DNA of 64,000 nucleotides from Anaeramoeba flamelloides (Eukaryota; Metamonada; Anaeramoebidae), in assembly GCA_027625915.1 (NCBI GenBank), contig JANTQA010000075.1:2728001-2792000 (forward strand), written 5' to 3'. Each line of letters starts with the position of its first letter. The first letter of the stretch is position 1. A program made the translations under genes and the position numbers. Below, piece after piece: positions 35,001 to 45,414 of this stretch. The notes beneath the pieces are model-generated. The model was not told the DNA's origin, ran no database searches, and saw only the letters and a list, made by a program, of their open reading frames with translations.

Positions 35001-35958
35001 GCACTTCTTTGGTATATGCAAATTTGATAATATTTTCAAAGCACTGATAATCAAAATTGTCGATTTGAAAAATGATAATTGGTTTATTATGATCAATTTC
35101 TTGGTGTTTTCCTTGGTCCTTCTCTTGGCCCCTTTTTTGGTATTTTTCTTGATCCTGTTCTTGATTCTTTTCTTGGCCATTGAACTCTTGCCTTTTATTC
35201 TTTTGGAAAGAGATTTTTTGGTTCATCTGATTAATGGAATTGCTTTCATTATAAAATTCATTCAAAGAATAAAAGCGATTATTGTATTGTTTATTTTTTG
35301 AAAAGGGGTCATATTGCCGATATTTATTCACACTTTCATTGCCATTATTATTCATTGTGTCCCTGTTGTTGTAATTACTCTGAGGTAAATTCCTTTTCTT
35401 TTGATCACCCTTCTTATTGTTTGTGTTTTTTTTAATTTCATGGTGGAAGCTATAATGGTGCTTTAAATTTGTTTGCGAAAGGGACTTGTTTTTATTTTTG
35501 AGTTTTTTGTTTTTGTTTTTATTTTTGTAATTGTTTTTGTTTTTTTTCTTTTTATTTTTATTTTTTTGTTTGAACTTTTGTTTTTGCTCCAATTCTTGAT
35601 AATAATTATTGAAATCCATCTGAGAAGAAAGTGACCTTTTGTTTAAGGATCGGAATTGGTGGGAGTGTTTTTGGATTTGTGTCTTTGGGTTTTGTTCAGG
35701 CTGTTGTTCTTGTTGTTTATTGGATTTTGTTTTTGGAGTTTTTTTTTTTTTTGATTTTGTCTTTGAAAGAAATGCAAGATGATCAGTTCCTTTCCAGCCC
35801 ATAGGATAAAACTTATTTCTCCAAAAGGTTGATAGTGTAGACAAAATCAATTTATGTGACCATATATTTTCCGATGTTTTTGGAAAATGGAATAATACGT
35901 TACTCGTTTGAAAGTCATTAAATAATTTTGAAAGGACCTCTTGAATCGTTAGAATCAT
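32092..35958 (-). CDS. BTB/BACK protein with C-terminal glutamine-amidotransferase-like domain (1288 aa)
   Basis: A single exon from ATG (35958) to a stop at 32092. Residues 1-70 are the first half of a BTB fold: SNVLFHFPKTSENIWSHKLI is the usual DV.F...(g)..i.aHk.iL strand-helix. A K/N/Q-rich insert (about 70-288, with repeated QEKDQGKHQEI-type units) interrupts it. The second half resumes near 290 with FENIIKFAYTKEVPELTESN and leads into a BACK-like helical region to about 450. Long N-, T-, S- and K-rich runs fill 450-1040. Residues 1046-1285 form an alpha/beta domain: CRVLLICADN, then YSVLLVYSLD, then FVDSGGGIVISAYPSLL, the fold of class I glutamine-amidotransferase-like/ThuA proteins; the Gly turn is where the nucleophile elbow would sit, and no Cys is seen there, so catalysis is doubtful. 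BTB/BACK proteins often bring substrates to cullin-3 ligases; that role is inference. Confidence 0.9.
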   Translation of the reverse strand: MILTIQEVLSKLFNDFQTSNVLFHFPKTSENIWSHKLILSTLSTFWRNKFYPMGWKGTDHLAFLSKTKSKKKKTPKTKSNKQQEQQPEQNPKTQIQKHSHQFRSLNKRSLSSQMDFNNYYQELEQKQKFKQKNKNKKKKNKNNYKNKNKNKKLKNKNKSLSQTNLKHHYSFHHEIKKNTNNKKGDQKKRNLPQSNYNNRDTMNNNGNESVNKYRQYDPFSKNKQYNNRFYSLNEFYNESNSINQMNQKISFQKNKRQEFNGQEKNQEQDQEKYQKRGQEKDQGKHQEIDHNKPIIIFQIDNFDYQCFENIIKFAYTKEVPELTESNIFEYYKICVEYQMNELEPIFLKYLSSLVTVDNCVSMFLKIDNEKFHKFLIRFIKKNLQSFFQNPKRLVGCTEEIILKILKIKLNVEKKNISINIFRNVYEWGKFQIDKNKTNNNNDNDNSNDNFNGNDNDNDNGINININNNNIIEIYDEENLSKILVNILPLIRLDLMNSEELNEISLTGLFEPDKFFQNIFNDNTETKNNNKDASNEKGNQEKKNSNLYNSNHNKNVHHSKSKTKTRRSKISKFSQKKGIKRKKKKDSLQKKKKGNSSSKKTRNLYKKKYKPKTKKTNQTVPYDNKGNEIMNSPISPFEMDKKSHQLNNYNDPKSLDYQIEQPQFGTDMDETENFSQSGFNLENDSNDDNPVPNFEISFSTDSDSDSDSNTNFNSDNNSESYSYTNSNSNLTSTSFSNITTTNSYNNNTNTNTTTTTTTNTNTNTNTNNNTNTNTSSSSYSNSNSNFHSNEDLIIEKEKTNSNKKTNKKANKKTNKNYAIEQIKQLELQEQKINKIAGYKLGSKEFGKRKEENNVKEKEKQKQKQNLNEKNNINEKRNTNENQKKLKMKKCYSVDDPTNNEKFEQNNLNNTPKTIKTVPYNYNYTNNNNNNNNNNDNTNTNNNSRRGIENNNEKKNTYQNKNNTRKNKHKHRNQNKNKNKNKNQPRQNQNKHYKNNINITNNNNKKNKKANKHSNYNSNKNYKSNKNYNNKKTNQKKRRYSQGNNKNCRVLLICADNDENHIQDLKDSLNNPNIKTIDTIVVTSKIPSLSYLKKYSVLLVYSLDKFHNSSLLGDRLASFVDSGGGIVISAYPSLLLENGDLTSTSTNNETEKENSNENFFKSEFLGGRITEKSFLPVAKGKLLKASHLKMGNKNFPNHPILKNVHDFNGGNSSLHCNLSLSTDGNSQIISEWEDSTPLIAIKKKNPKAGYVVVLNFCPLSSNVGTSNFWLHSTDGNVILCNSIIFASKKV

Positions 35959-36885
35959 TACAAATTAAGACTAGTTTGTTTTATTCAATTCAAAATAAAA
36001 CGGTATCTTTTTGGAAAGAAGAATTTAGTAATTGTTAACAAACAACAAAAAAATCGAAAAGTAAAAAAAATAAAAAAAAAAAAATCAATTATTTGGAAAT
36101 GAATAATTTTTTTGAGTTAAAAAAATGTATATTTTCCGAATCACAACATCGAGATTCTTAAATTTCTGATTTTATTTTTAACTGCCATTCTGTTTGGACA
36201 CTTGTAATTAGTCAAACAGACTAAATTTTTGTGATTATGTATCTTCTCTTTGGGTTTTAAAATTATACTCTATTTTTGGTTTGGGCATGATTTTGGTTCT
36301 CTTTTTGGGTTAAAAATACAAGAAAGAAATTCTAATCTACTTGACGAAACAATCAAAGTTTTCTTTTTTTTAATTAAAATTTTAAGGATCTCTTCACGTA
36401 CAATTAATTTTTTTCATGTACCAAGAGTAACTTACTCTGACAAAATGGGTGGGTAAAAGTGTAATTCTTTTGGTTGAAAAAATTCCAATAACAAAATCAT
36501 CACGATCTCAAAAACAAAAATTAAAATAAAACAAAATAAAAATCTACCAGATCTCTATGGAAGAAAACAAAATCCGAAAAGGTGAATTGGGAGGATCTCT
36601 TTGAAAAAAAATTTAATTGAAAAATAAGCATTAAAACTCTTGGGATTTTGAATTCAAAAAAGTTAAAATTACATGTGTTTTAAGTGGGATAAATCTCCTA
36701 CAATGGTGTAAATAATTTATGTTGGCATCCATTAACCCATTATAAAAATCTAACTTGTGATTTTTTTTTTCAGACTTGGGTATTTGAAGTTAGGAAAACA
36801 CACATATATATTCTTGGTTCATTTTTAAATTGAATTTAGAGATTAGATATTTAATTAATCAAAATGGTACTATATTATGGAATGC
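35959..36885. other. Gene-free AT-rich stretch
   Basis: It lies between the start of the BTB gene and a TIR element. A 68-codon plus-strand frame (36250-36456) has no family features. No promoter motif is recognisable. Confidence 0.4.
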
Positions 36886-36887
36886 TA

Positions 36888-37406
36888 CAGCCGTTCCAAC
36901 CCTACCGTGTGATTTGACAGACATAGAAATTGACTTGTTTGTCTCTGTTAAACACAAAAAAAAAAATCTTCTATTATACACTATTACAAATTTTATGGTT
37001 TGATATAGTTTGTTTTAAAAAATTCTTATGTGATTCAAATTGAGAAAAAAATCTTGTTGTTAATAAAACAAATTCAAAAATCCAAAAAAAAGATTCACCA
37101 GAATGGAGATCCAATTTAATACATTCTTTAAAATGGTACTGCTCTTTGATTTTTAGGTGTTTAGAAATTGAAGATCCTGAAAAAAATTGAAAAATTTTTT
37201 CAATTGTTGATCATCGATAAGGTTTATGAAGTGAAAAATTCAAATTTAAATTATTTCTCTATGATAAATTTTTGCTCTCTTATAAAATTTTATGGTTTGT
37301 AATAGGCTATCGTGCGACCATAAAATCCTGTGATAGAAATGAAAGTGTGAGATAGAAAATGAATTTTCTTTTTATCCTAGATTACACGGTAGGGTTGGAA
37401 CGGTTA
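36888..37406. mobile_element. TIR element with CCGTTCCAACCCTACCGTGT ends
   Basis: A 519-bp element. Twenty exactly matching terminal bases, CCGTTCCAACCCTACCGTGT, are repeated inverted at the right end (37385-37404), with TA outside both tips (36886-36887, 37407-37408). The very tips differ (CAG versus TAA). Partial internal symmetry (AAATTTTATGGTTTG twice) suggests an internal duplication. There is no coding. The end motif TACAGCCGTTCCAA recurs alone at 57524-57537. It is a MITE of Tc1/mariner habit; no transposase is in the window. Confidence 0.88.
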
Positions 37407-37773
37407 TATTGTTTCAAAAATTTCGTCATATTTACAAAATTTCTTTGATTGAATGATTTTTTTAAGAAGAATTCAAACAGTGAAAGTTTTCTTATTATTT
37501 TGTCAAAAAATTACATTTTAATCTTTCAATATCCCCATAATTCTATAATTAAAATTTATTTAAAGAATCTGATTTCAGGTTTATATACTGTTGTGATCTG
37601 ATTGATTCGTTTCTTTTATTTCCACAATCAGCGAATATTTTTTTACATGAGTTAAATTTTAGTAATGGGTTAAAAAAAATCACGGGTTATTTACATCACT
37701 ATACATGGAAAAAAATCCCTGACAAGATTTTTAATTTTTAATATTAGTGAAAATTGTAGTGTAATTTCTTATA

Positions 37774-37940
37774 CAGTCAATTCCACAAATAGGGCACATA
37801 AAAAATCCCAAAATTAAATACATAATTCGAATTCTAGTAAAATACTTTGTAAAAACAAAATTTCCAAAATTTGTTCCTTGATTCGAGATTTTTTTGTTTC
37901 TTAAATTTTGTTGAAAGTATGTACCTTAAATTTGGAACTG
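37774..37940. mobile_element. Foldback MITE, CAGTCAGTTTCAC family, copy 3 (worn)
   Basis: CAGTCAATTCCACAAATAGG at the left, and GTACCTTAAATTTGGAACTG at the right, followed by TA on both sides. The middle keeps AATTCGAATTCTAGTAAAAT and TTGTAAAAACAAAATTTCC, as in the 28418 copy. It is more diverged and about 30 bp shorter. Confidence 0.7.
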
Positions 37941-37942
37941 TA

Positions 37943-39429
37943 TTTATTTGAAACCAAATCTTTTTTTTTTTTTTTTTTTAGTAACAAAAATTATGAAATT
38001 ATAACTTCCCCCACTTATTGAAATGATGATTAATGGAATTACACATTTTAAAACATAATCCAATTAATCAAAAAATAAGAATAAATCTTATATTTTTGCA
38101 AACTCTAGTTAACCTCTATAAAACCCGATTTTTTTCTGAAAAAAATGTTGATCTACTTATAATATAAAATAACTACTTGGGTATTATAAACTAACATTAC
38201 TTTAATGAACTGTGTGTAGGTTTGTACTTAGTTCCTTAAAAATTGGCAATTAAAAAATAGGATTTGTTTTTTAATATTGGCAATTTGATAATAATTTTCC
38301 TGATATTAACCTATAAAAAAACTTTTCTTGGATTTTTTTAGGTAAAGTTTTTTTTTTACTACCTATATTAAAAGATAAAAAAAATCAATCGTCATTAGAT
38401 TAATATTTTTTAATTGTTAACTTTCTTCAATTTTAGAGTATAATATTTTCTTTTAATTAAAAAAGCAGTTGATTTTATTTTAATCTAATTTGGAGTTAGT
38501 ATTTAATTAATTTTTAATTTACTATGGAAGTTTATATATATATATATATATATATATACTTTTAGTATAATCTACTTGTTTTACAAAAGAAAAAAATAAA
38601 AAAAAAATCTATTGACTTCTCAAAGTTATAGATTGACTCTTTGAAACAGATATATATGGTTAGATTTAACAAGATAATTCACATATATTTCAAACTGAAA
38701 TCAAGTGTTACTACTGTTACTGTTTTTAAAAAATATTTCCAAAAATGTACTGTTGAAATTTAGAACTCTACTATCTAATATATCACAATTTGTCAACGCT
38801 TTAATTTATATTTAATAATTAATAAAAATGGTTGAAAACTATTTTATAGTTATTTAAAAATATTATTGTAATAGTTATTGCAATGATTATTTGGTATCAA
38901 ATGAAAAAATGTAATAATTAAAATAATTAATGTTTATTTTTTTGGTATTTACGGAAATCATAGAGTAATACAGTTAAAATCCAAAAAAAAAAAAAAAAAA
39001 AGTTATAATTGGCTGATTTTAAACTAAAACAAGAAAACATCATGTTTATTATGAACTAAAAAAAAAAAAGGGGGGGGAAATAAGTATTATAAAGCGTTAA
39101 CAGAATGAAAAAAAAAAAAATTAAAAAAAAAAAAGAAAAACAAAGAACAAAGTCAAAAAAACTAGTGTAAAATAAAGGAGGGACAAAAATTTTATTAAAT
39201 AATTGGGGAATTCTTTGAACCAAAATTTGGTAGTTTGTTGTCTAACTTTTCTATCTTTTGTTTTGGTTGAATAATTTTGGAAAAATCAAAACTAAAAAAC
39301 GAGTAAAAGATAAAAAAAAAAAAAAAAAAAAAAATAATTATTTAGTCGCACTTCAAATGTCCATGTGTCCCCAATGTCGAAAAATAAAGGAAAAACAAGA
39401 AATATGAATGAAATCAAAGTTCATATTTT
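37943..39429. other. Gene-free stretch with (TA)n microsatellite
   Basis: No gene is seen. A TA-dinucleotide run occupies 38533-38559 and an 8-G run 39070-39077. A-rich runs precede the 3' end of the membrane protein gene. Confidence 0.5.
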
Positions 39430-39771
39430 TTAATTTGCACCAACCATACCGAGAATGGATAAAGTTGTAACACCAACGTTAACAATGACAAAGATCCATT
39501 TCTTTGGAATCTTTTCACGGACAAGTAAAACGATACTAAAGTTCAACCAAGCAAAAGCATAAAGCATTCCTGCGACGTATGAGAACTTGGCAGTTTTTGG
39601 GATTAACATCATAATCCAAACAACAAGCCAGAAGACGCCAAGGATAACACCAGCGACTAAATGAACTTTTTTTTTTTCTTCTCCTCTAAAGTATTTTAAA
39701 AGGAAATAGGCAGCAATTATGAAACCATAAACGATGAAACCAATAAAACCAACAGCCTCTAATTTATCCAT
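39430..39771 (-). CDS. Small four-pass membrane protein (113 aa)
   Basis: A single exon, ATG at 39771, stop at 39430. Four hydrophobic segments are clear: about 6-27 (GFIGFIVYGFIIAAYFLLKY), 38-59 (LVAGVILGVFWLVVWIMML), 66-86 (YVAGMLYAFAWLNFSIVLLV) and 92-110 (WIFVIVNVGVTTLSILGM). Short basic loops (RGEEKKK, REKIPKK) separate them. There is no cleavable signal and no motif I recognise. Codon use is richer in C-ending codons than the flanks (GGCGTCTTCTGGCTTG on the coding strand), as in well-expressed genes. The pairing of helices resembles small four-helix organelle-membrane proteins, but I assign no function. Confidence 0.82.
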   Translation of the reverse strand: MDKLEAVGFIGFIVYGFIIAAYFLLKYFRGEEKKKVHLVAGVILGVFWLVVWIMMLIPKTAKFSYVAGMLYAFAWLNFSIVLLVREKIPKKWIFVIVNVGVTTLSILGMVGAN

Positions 39772-40659
39772 TTCTTTTCAGTTTTACAAAGAAATAAAAT
39801 AATAAAAGAATTAAGAAAAAAAACATTGATTAAAAAAAGAAAAAAATTTGAAAACTTACGAAAGTATAAAGTAGTAAAAAATTTAAGAGTTAAGTTTTTT
39901 TCAAAAAAATGAAAGTTAGAACAAGTAATTTGTGAATTTCAATAGTAAGGAGAATTTTTTTTTATACTTGGACAGAAAATAGGTTATTCTTCTTGAACAA
40001 TTTGGTTATTAGTCAGTTAAAGAATTAAAAAACGATATTTATTTTTTTTCCTAAAAAATAAGAGAACCTTATTTTTACAAGTGCTCAATAAAACTCGATA
40101 AACAAACTCATTTGTCAACTTTAGAAAATATTAGCTCTCTTTTTTTACAGAATTCATTGATCTACAATACAACGAACAAAATAGTGCTTGCCCAAAAGAC
40201 TCTAATCGATGTTTCAAAATATAATCCGTGCTTTTTTTTCTTATTGTTTCAAAGGAAAATCCAATGACTACCCAATGGTATAAAAAGTTCAAATCAATTT
40301 TGAAGGTACAAACATTGTTGTTTTGAGTAAAATTGAAATTAAAAATGCAATTTGTCCATAATTTTCTTGATTATTTTAATATTTATGTTTTTTTCTTTTT
40401 TTTTGATGATCAAAATTTTATTAAAAATTAGCTCTATTTTTTTAGAGAAATTTATCAATTTGATCCTTCATTTTTTGAATTTAATTTGAAATAATAGAAC
40501 TTTAAGATTTCAATACCATATTTAATTGGGGTTTATTGTCTGTTTCTTTGATCGGTTGATTTATAGTTCTTCTATAACAAAAAAACACGTTTTTTTTTTT
40601 TTTTTATTAGTTAAAAGAGGAGTTATTAATTCCTCTTATTTGTCTTTATTTTTTTTTTA
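39772..40659. other. Gene-free AT-rich stretch
   Basis: There is nothing I can support beyond T- and A-runs. It includes the upstream region of the membrane protein gene, without a recognisable core promoter motif. Confidence 0.4.
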
Positions 40660-41200
40660 ATTTGAGAGATAGAAATAAAATTTAAGAACTTTTCGGTTTA
40701 TATTTCAAATTAAAAAAAAACTTCGGCAATTTTCTTTAGGTTTTCTTGAAATTTCTGTTTATTTGGAAATTCAATGGATTTTCGCTAGGTTTTTTTGAGT
40801 TTTCTATTTATTTTGAAAATCAATAGATTTTCGAAATAAAATAGAAAACCACAAAAAACATAGAAAAATTCAAAAATAAAATAGTAAACTCAAAAAAAAC
40901 TCGAACACGTTTCAGAGAAAAACAGAAAACTTGAAGAAAACATGGGCATTAAGGAAAATAGACAGCACTTTCCGAATTCCTAAATTTATATTTCGAAATT
41001 TTGTTAAAGACTTAAAAATGTATTTATTACTCACTACAGCTAATAAGAATGGAGAATCTCTTTTTCTAATAATATCTAAAATAGTAAAAATATTATTTTT
41101 TTGATAAATCAGAAATATTATTTTTTTTTTAATTCAGATATTTATATTTGCAATTATTTTCCTAAGCTAGGAAATTCCATAGAAAATGACCCAAATCTTC
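40660..41200 (-). repeat. Inverted relative of 10240-11000 (foldback plus R8 tail)
   Basis: The part 40660-40960 carries the AGGTTTTCTTGAAATTT/AGGTTTTTTTGAGTTTTCTA arms with complements ending AAAAAACTCGAACA. The part 40965-41200 (GAATTCCTAAATTTATATTT, TTAAAGACTTAAA, GGAAATTCCATAGAAAATG) is the complement of 10245-10490. The two elements therefore travel together as one unit of about 0.8 kb that is present in both orientations. Confidence 0.65.
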
Positions 41201-41730
41201 AATGCTATCTACTTTTTTTTGAATTTTTGCCTAATTTAAAAAAAGTTGATTGGACTTTATTCATAACATAAAAAAATCGATTTAAAGAATTATTAAATTT
41301 TCAAAAACACTTTTTTTATTTTGAAACATGGATTAAACTTTTTGGTGGGTAATATATTTACAACAGTGATTTTAAGTAAAACCTCTTGATCCTTTTCTCG
41401 CTCATAAGCAGAAGGAAAAAATTTCATAACCTTATCTATCTGTCCAAAATCACATTTTGAATAATTTCTGATTGTTTGTATATCTAAATAACATTTAAAT
41501 TAATATATGATTTGAAAAAGATCTGAAAAATAAACCAAATATTTAAGTATTATATTTAGAGATGAAAATAGTGAAATTCTTGTTAAAAATGTTCTTGAAG
41601 AGTTCTATAATCCAAATAATATTTGTAAAAATAGAATTTCTTTTAGAAAAAATGGCAAATTTTCATAATTCCAACAATTTTCACAATTATTATCTTTTGG
41701 ATCCATACAAAATTTGATTTTTCTATTTCA

Positions 41731-41899
41731 ACTAGTTCCAATTTTAAGACATAGAACAAATTCATAATTAAGGAACAACATTAAAATTCTAGTCAAAGAA
41801 TTTTTGTTAAAAAAAAAATACAAAATAGATGTATAATTTGAGATTTTTAGACCTTAAATTCCGTTGAAAGTTTGGATCCACAAAGTGGAACAGACTAGA
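41731..41899. mobile_element. Foldback MITE, CAGTCAGTTTCAC family, copy 4 (heavily worn)
   Basis: CTAGTTCCAATTTTAAGACA on the left and AAGTGGAACAGACTAG on the right are inverted ends. The middle keeps ATTAAGGAACAACATTAAAA, TTCTAGTCAAAG and GAGATTTTTAGACCTTAAAT. It is the most diverged of the four copies. Confidence 0.6.
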
Positions 41900-42074
41900 T
41901 ATAATTTATAATTTTCAATCTATGGACACATAAAAATACTTATGGCTGTTCTAAATATTTTTATACATTTAGTTTTACAACTTTGAAATGTTTTAAAATT
42001 TGTATTTGTACTTTAAAGTCACTTCAAGTTATTTATTTTAGAAATTTTTATATCAAAACTCTCTTTAATAATTT

Positions 42075-42078
<4 letters not shown>

Positions 42079-42110
<32 letters not shown>

Positions 42111-42119
42111 GGGGGGGGG
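42079..42119. repeat. 31 T followed by 10 G
   Basis: A homopolymer T-run changes directly to a G-run, then TGTTTAACTTGAAAAAC. The 15-C run at 54117 is followed by ACTTGAG, so the junctions are loosely alike. Confidence 0.85.
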
Positions 42120-42429
42120 TGTTTAACTTGAAAAACTAATATTTTTAATACATTTTCTTCGGAAAACATCGTTTTCGGAAACCTGTTTCTAAATAATACA
42201 ATAACTTGTGACCTTCGAATAGAAACTAATCCTTAATGAAGATAGATCAAAAAAATGATCTTTGGTTTTTTTATCTTAAATTTGTTTAATTTTTTGAAAT
42301 TTAATAGATAAAGTATTTTTTTGTTTCATGAGCATAGAGTGTTGAGAAGAAACTTTTCATTATTAAATAAACTAATTGATAATTATTTCTTTCTTTTATT
42401 GATAATTAAAATAAATTTGAATTATCTTT

Positions 42430-42870
42430 ATTTGTTTGAAAATATTTAACAATGAGAGATATTATAGTAAAACTCTTGCAGAATTTTCAACATTTTTCTT
42501 CTTATAATCAGCTTTAATAATTAGGGTATGTGTTATTAAGTATTAATCAAAGATAATCAAATTAAAAGATATTTCTGTATTATTTAAGTTAAATTAAAAA
42601 GGTTCTTAAAAAATAGTTTTGGGATATTTTTACTTTAATATTTTGGTTATTCTTTCTGGTATTTTTTATTGTCAACTAAATTTAAAAATAATTTTAAATC
42701 ACTCAAGAATTGAAAAGATCGTAATTTTTAAAAAATTTAAAATAATAGTTTTATTTTTTTTTTGAAATAATTGTTTTACAAAGTTATTTTTAAACTATCT
42801 GGTTTTCTTTTTAAATGAATGTTTTTGTACACTTCCTTCATATCTAATAAGATTTCTTTTTTAAATCAAA
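42430..42870 (+). repeat. Dispersed repeat R8, copy 3
   Basis: GTGTTATTAAGTATTAATCA, AGATAATCAAATTAAAAGAT, TTTTTGTACACTTCCTTC and TAAGATTTCTTTT follow the order of the copies at 9776 and 26500. It has no coding. Confidence 0.6.
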
Positions 42871-43554
42871 AAAAAATTTGTTTTTTTTTAAAATAATTAT
42901 TTTATTTTTATGTTTGGAATTAATTAATATTATTGAGGATGGATTATAATAGAACTGAGTAGTTTTAATTATAAAAAGTATTTGTATAAAATTCAAAATA
43001 ATCATCAATGGAATTTTTTTATCATCCCAAAAAAAAAAAAGAAAGATTCATTTTTTTTGTTCTAATTGTAATTGTATATATTTATTTATTAATATAGAAA
43101 TAATTTATTAATAATTGTTAAAATTTCAATAAATTTCTAGTTTTTTTTGAGTATTTTTTATAGAATTTATTTAACTTTGATTTTTTATATTAAAATTACA
43201 TTTTATTTTGTCAAAAAAAAAAAATGAATTGGTTTTTAGGATTATCATTATATTTTTTTTGCACAAATCTTGAAAATAAAATATTTTGTACTATTTGGTT
43301 CTGATTTTCAAAAAATTATCATTAAAAACTAAAAAGAATTTGAAAAAAAAAAATTAATTTCAATTAAATTATTCTATCTTGATATTAATTTTACCCTTTC
43401 TAATTTTAAAATTTAAATATTTTCGATTTAAAACAATTGTTTTTGTGATATTAAACTTTAAAGTGAATCTCATTAGGAAATCTTTTCACTGGGGTTTTTT
43501 TGAAGTTACTATAAAAAACACAGTAAGAATAATTTCAAAATTAAGGGCAAACTT

Positions 43555-43760
43555 TATTATTATTATTATTTTTTTTTTTGATTTGTCTTTCAAAAAATAC
43601 AATGATTACACTATATTTTTATTTATTAATCTATATTGGCTATTTTCTCTAAAAAATTCAGTAAAATACGTTATTCTTCAAAAAAAAACACAACAATTAA
43701 ACTAGTTTTTTTCCGAAGAAAAATATGCCCCTATTTTTGAAATTACGCTTATAGTAATGT
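43555..43760 (+). repeat. Repeat block shared with 26160-26380
   Basis: ATATTTTTATTTATTAATCT, a TCTCTAAA block, GTAAAATACGTTATTCTTCA and GCCCCTATTTTTGAAAT correspond in order to the 26-kb block. The 108-codon frame that overlaps it (43379-43705) is therefore repeat-derived, not a gene. Confidence 0.6.
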
Positions 43761-44420
43761 GTTTAATTGTTTTAATGGATCCCCCCCGAAATTTAGATGA
43801 GAAGACTCAAAATAAAATCCATATATTTTTTTAAAAATAAAACAGAAAATATGAATACCATAAGAATTTGTTTTCAATCTCTCTTCTTTAAATTTATAAC
43901 TCTTCATCTTCAAAAGTAATTCGAAATTAAATTGTTCAGTTTAATTCAATATTTATTTAAAATTCAACAAAATGTCTCAATAGATTAACTAGATTTCAAA
44001 ATACTACATTTAAAAGGAATTTACGAGTTTTATAAATTTATTTTTTTAAAAAATTTTCTCATGAAAAAAAAAAATAAATTAATTAATCAGGAATAATACA
44101 ATCTTTTTTTGTTCAGCTTTGAAGAAAATTATCTAAAATAAAAATATCAAACTTGAAAATAATAAAAAAAACAACAAGATAATTTAAATTTTTTATTCTA
44201 AAAATTTTTTGAAATTCGTAATCTTTTAATTCCTTTTTGAAAAATCAAATCATAGAAATCCAAGTCGAAAATTTTGATAGCTTTATGATTATTATTTCTC
44301 AGATTTAATTTACTGATTTTGATATTTTCAAAATTTTTAATTATTTTTAAAAAATTGTAGAAAAAATATAAACTTTGAAAAAAGAAAATAATTCGCTTTT
44401 GTGTTTTTATAATTCAAAAT
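43761..44420. other. Gene-free AT-rich stretch
   Basis: I see no gene or repeat that I can support here. Confidence 0.4.
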
Positions 44421-45133
44421 TAAATTTTGTTTCAGTCAAAGGGGGGAAATATTTTTTTCAAATATCAATTATTTTTTTTATAATTGACTTTTGAATAACC
44501 AATAAGAAATAAATAGAAATTTACACTTCAAAGAATAGTTGATATTTGTATGAGCTAAAACTAATAAATCAATGAATTTTCAAAAATAGAAAAATTCAAA
44601 TACTTAGCTACCTATTGAGAAAAATAACAATGTTCATTTCGATCTCCTATTGAAGATCAAATAAAATTTTAAATATAAATCAAAATGATTTCTCTTCATT
44701 TTTCATACTTTTTCTTTGATAAACCAAGTCCCCAAACGAAGTGTGTTGGTATTTGTGGTCTCTATTTGAAAAAGTAAATGGAAAATGAAGTGAAAATTTT
44801 TCCTATTTATTATTCAAATATCAAGATCAAAGATTGAATAAAATTTCAATAGAAATCAATATGATTTCTCAACAATCATTTTCACTTTATCAATAACCAT
44901 TAAAATAGCTGGTTTTTACCAAGTGACTATCGATCTTGCAATAAAAAAATTTTTTGCAAATGAATGACGTTTAAAATAAAAAAAAATCTAAAAAAAAAAA
45001 GAAAAATTGTGAAAAAATGATTTAAATTTTGAAATTTCCAAAATAAATATTTTTTTCGTATATCCATTCGAACTCTTTTAACACATTTTATTCACCCATT
45101 ATAACTGGACTCCTTTGACTGGAAAATGGTTTA
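44421..45133 (+). mobile_element. Divergent TIR element with CAGTCAAAGG ends
   Basis: Left TAAATTTTGTTTCAGTCAAA and the complement of the right end TAAACCATTTTCCAGTCAAA form inverted repeats that continue GG. TA lies at both tips. The tips resemble the TAAACT/CAAAGGGGCC family, but the 713-bp interior is different. A partial internal duplication is visible (TGATTTCTC preceded by ATCAAAATG near 44690 and again by ATCAATATG near 44860). It has no coding. Confidence 0.6.
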
Positions 45134-45414
45134 TTAATTTTTTGATGAAAAAAAAATAAATGTATTTTTAATAAAAATCTTTATTATCAAAGGAAATTAT
45201 CAATTGTAATTAGCAATTATAATAATAGCAAGGTGTTTTGATTTTTTTTATAAACTCTAATCAACAATTACAGATAAAAACAATCAAAAAAAATTCAAAC
45301 AAAAAAACATATTAAACAGAGAAAATTTGAAAATTTGTATTTTTTATGAAATTTAATGTTTGTTAGTAAAGAATTGATATCTATCGCTGAATTTTCATCG
45401 TAAAATTGGATTCT

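Noticed and set aside
43379-43705. 108-codon plus-strand frame as a gene
   Set aside because: Its second half is a dispersed repeat also present at 26160-26380, and its composition is low-complexity hydrophobic.
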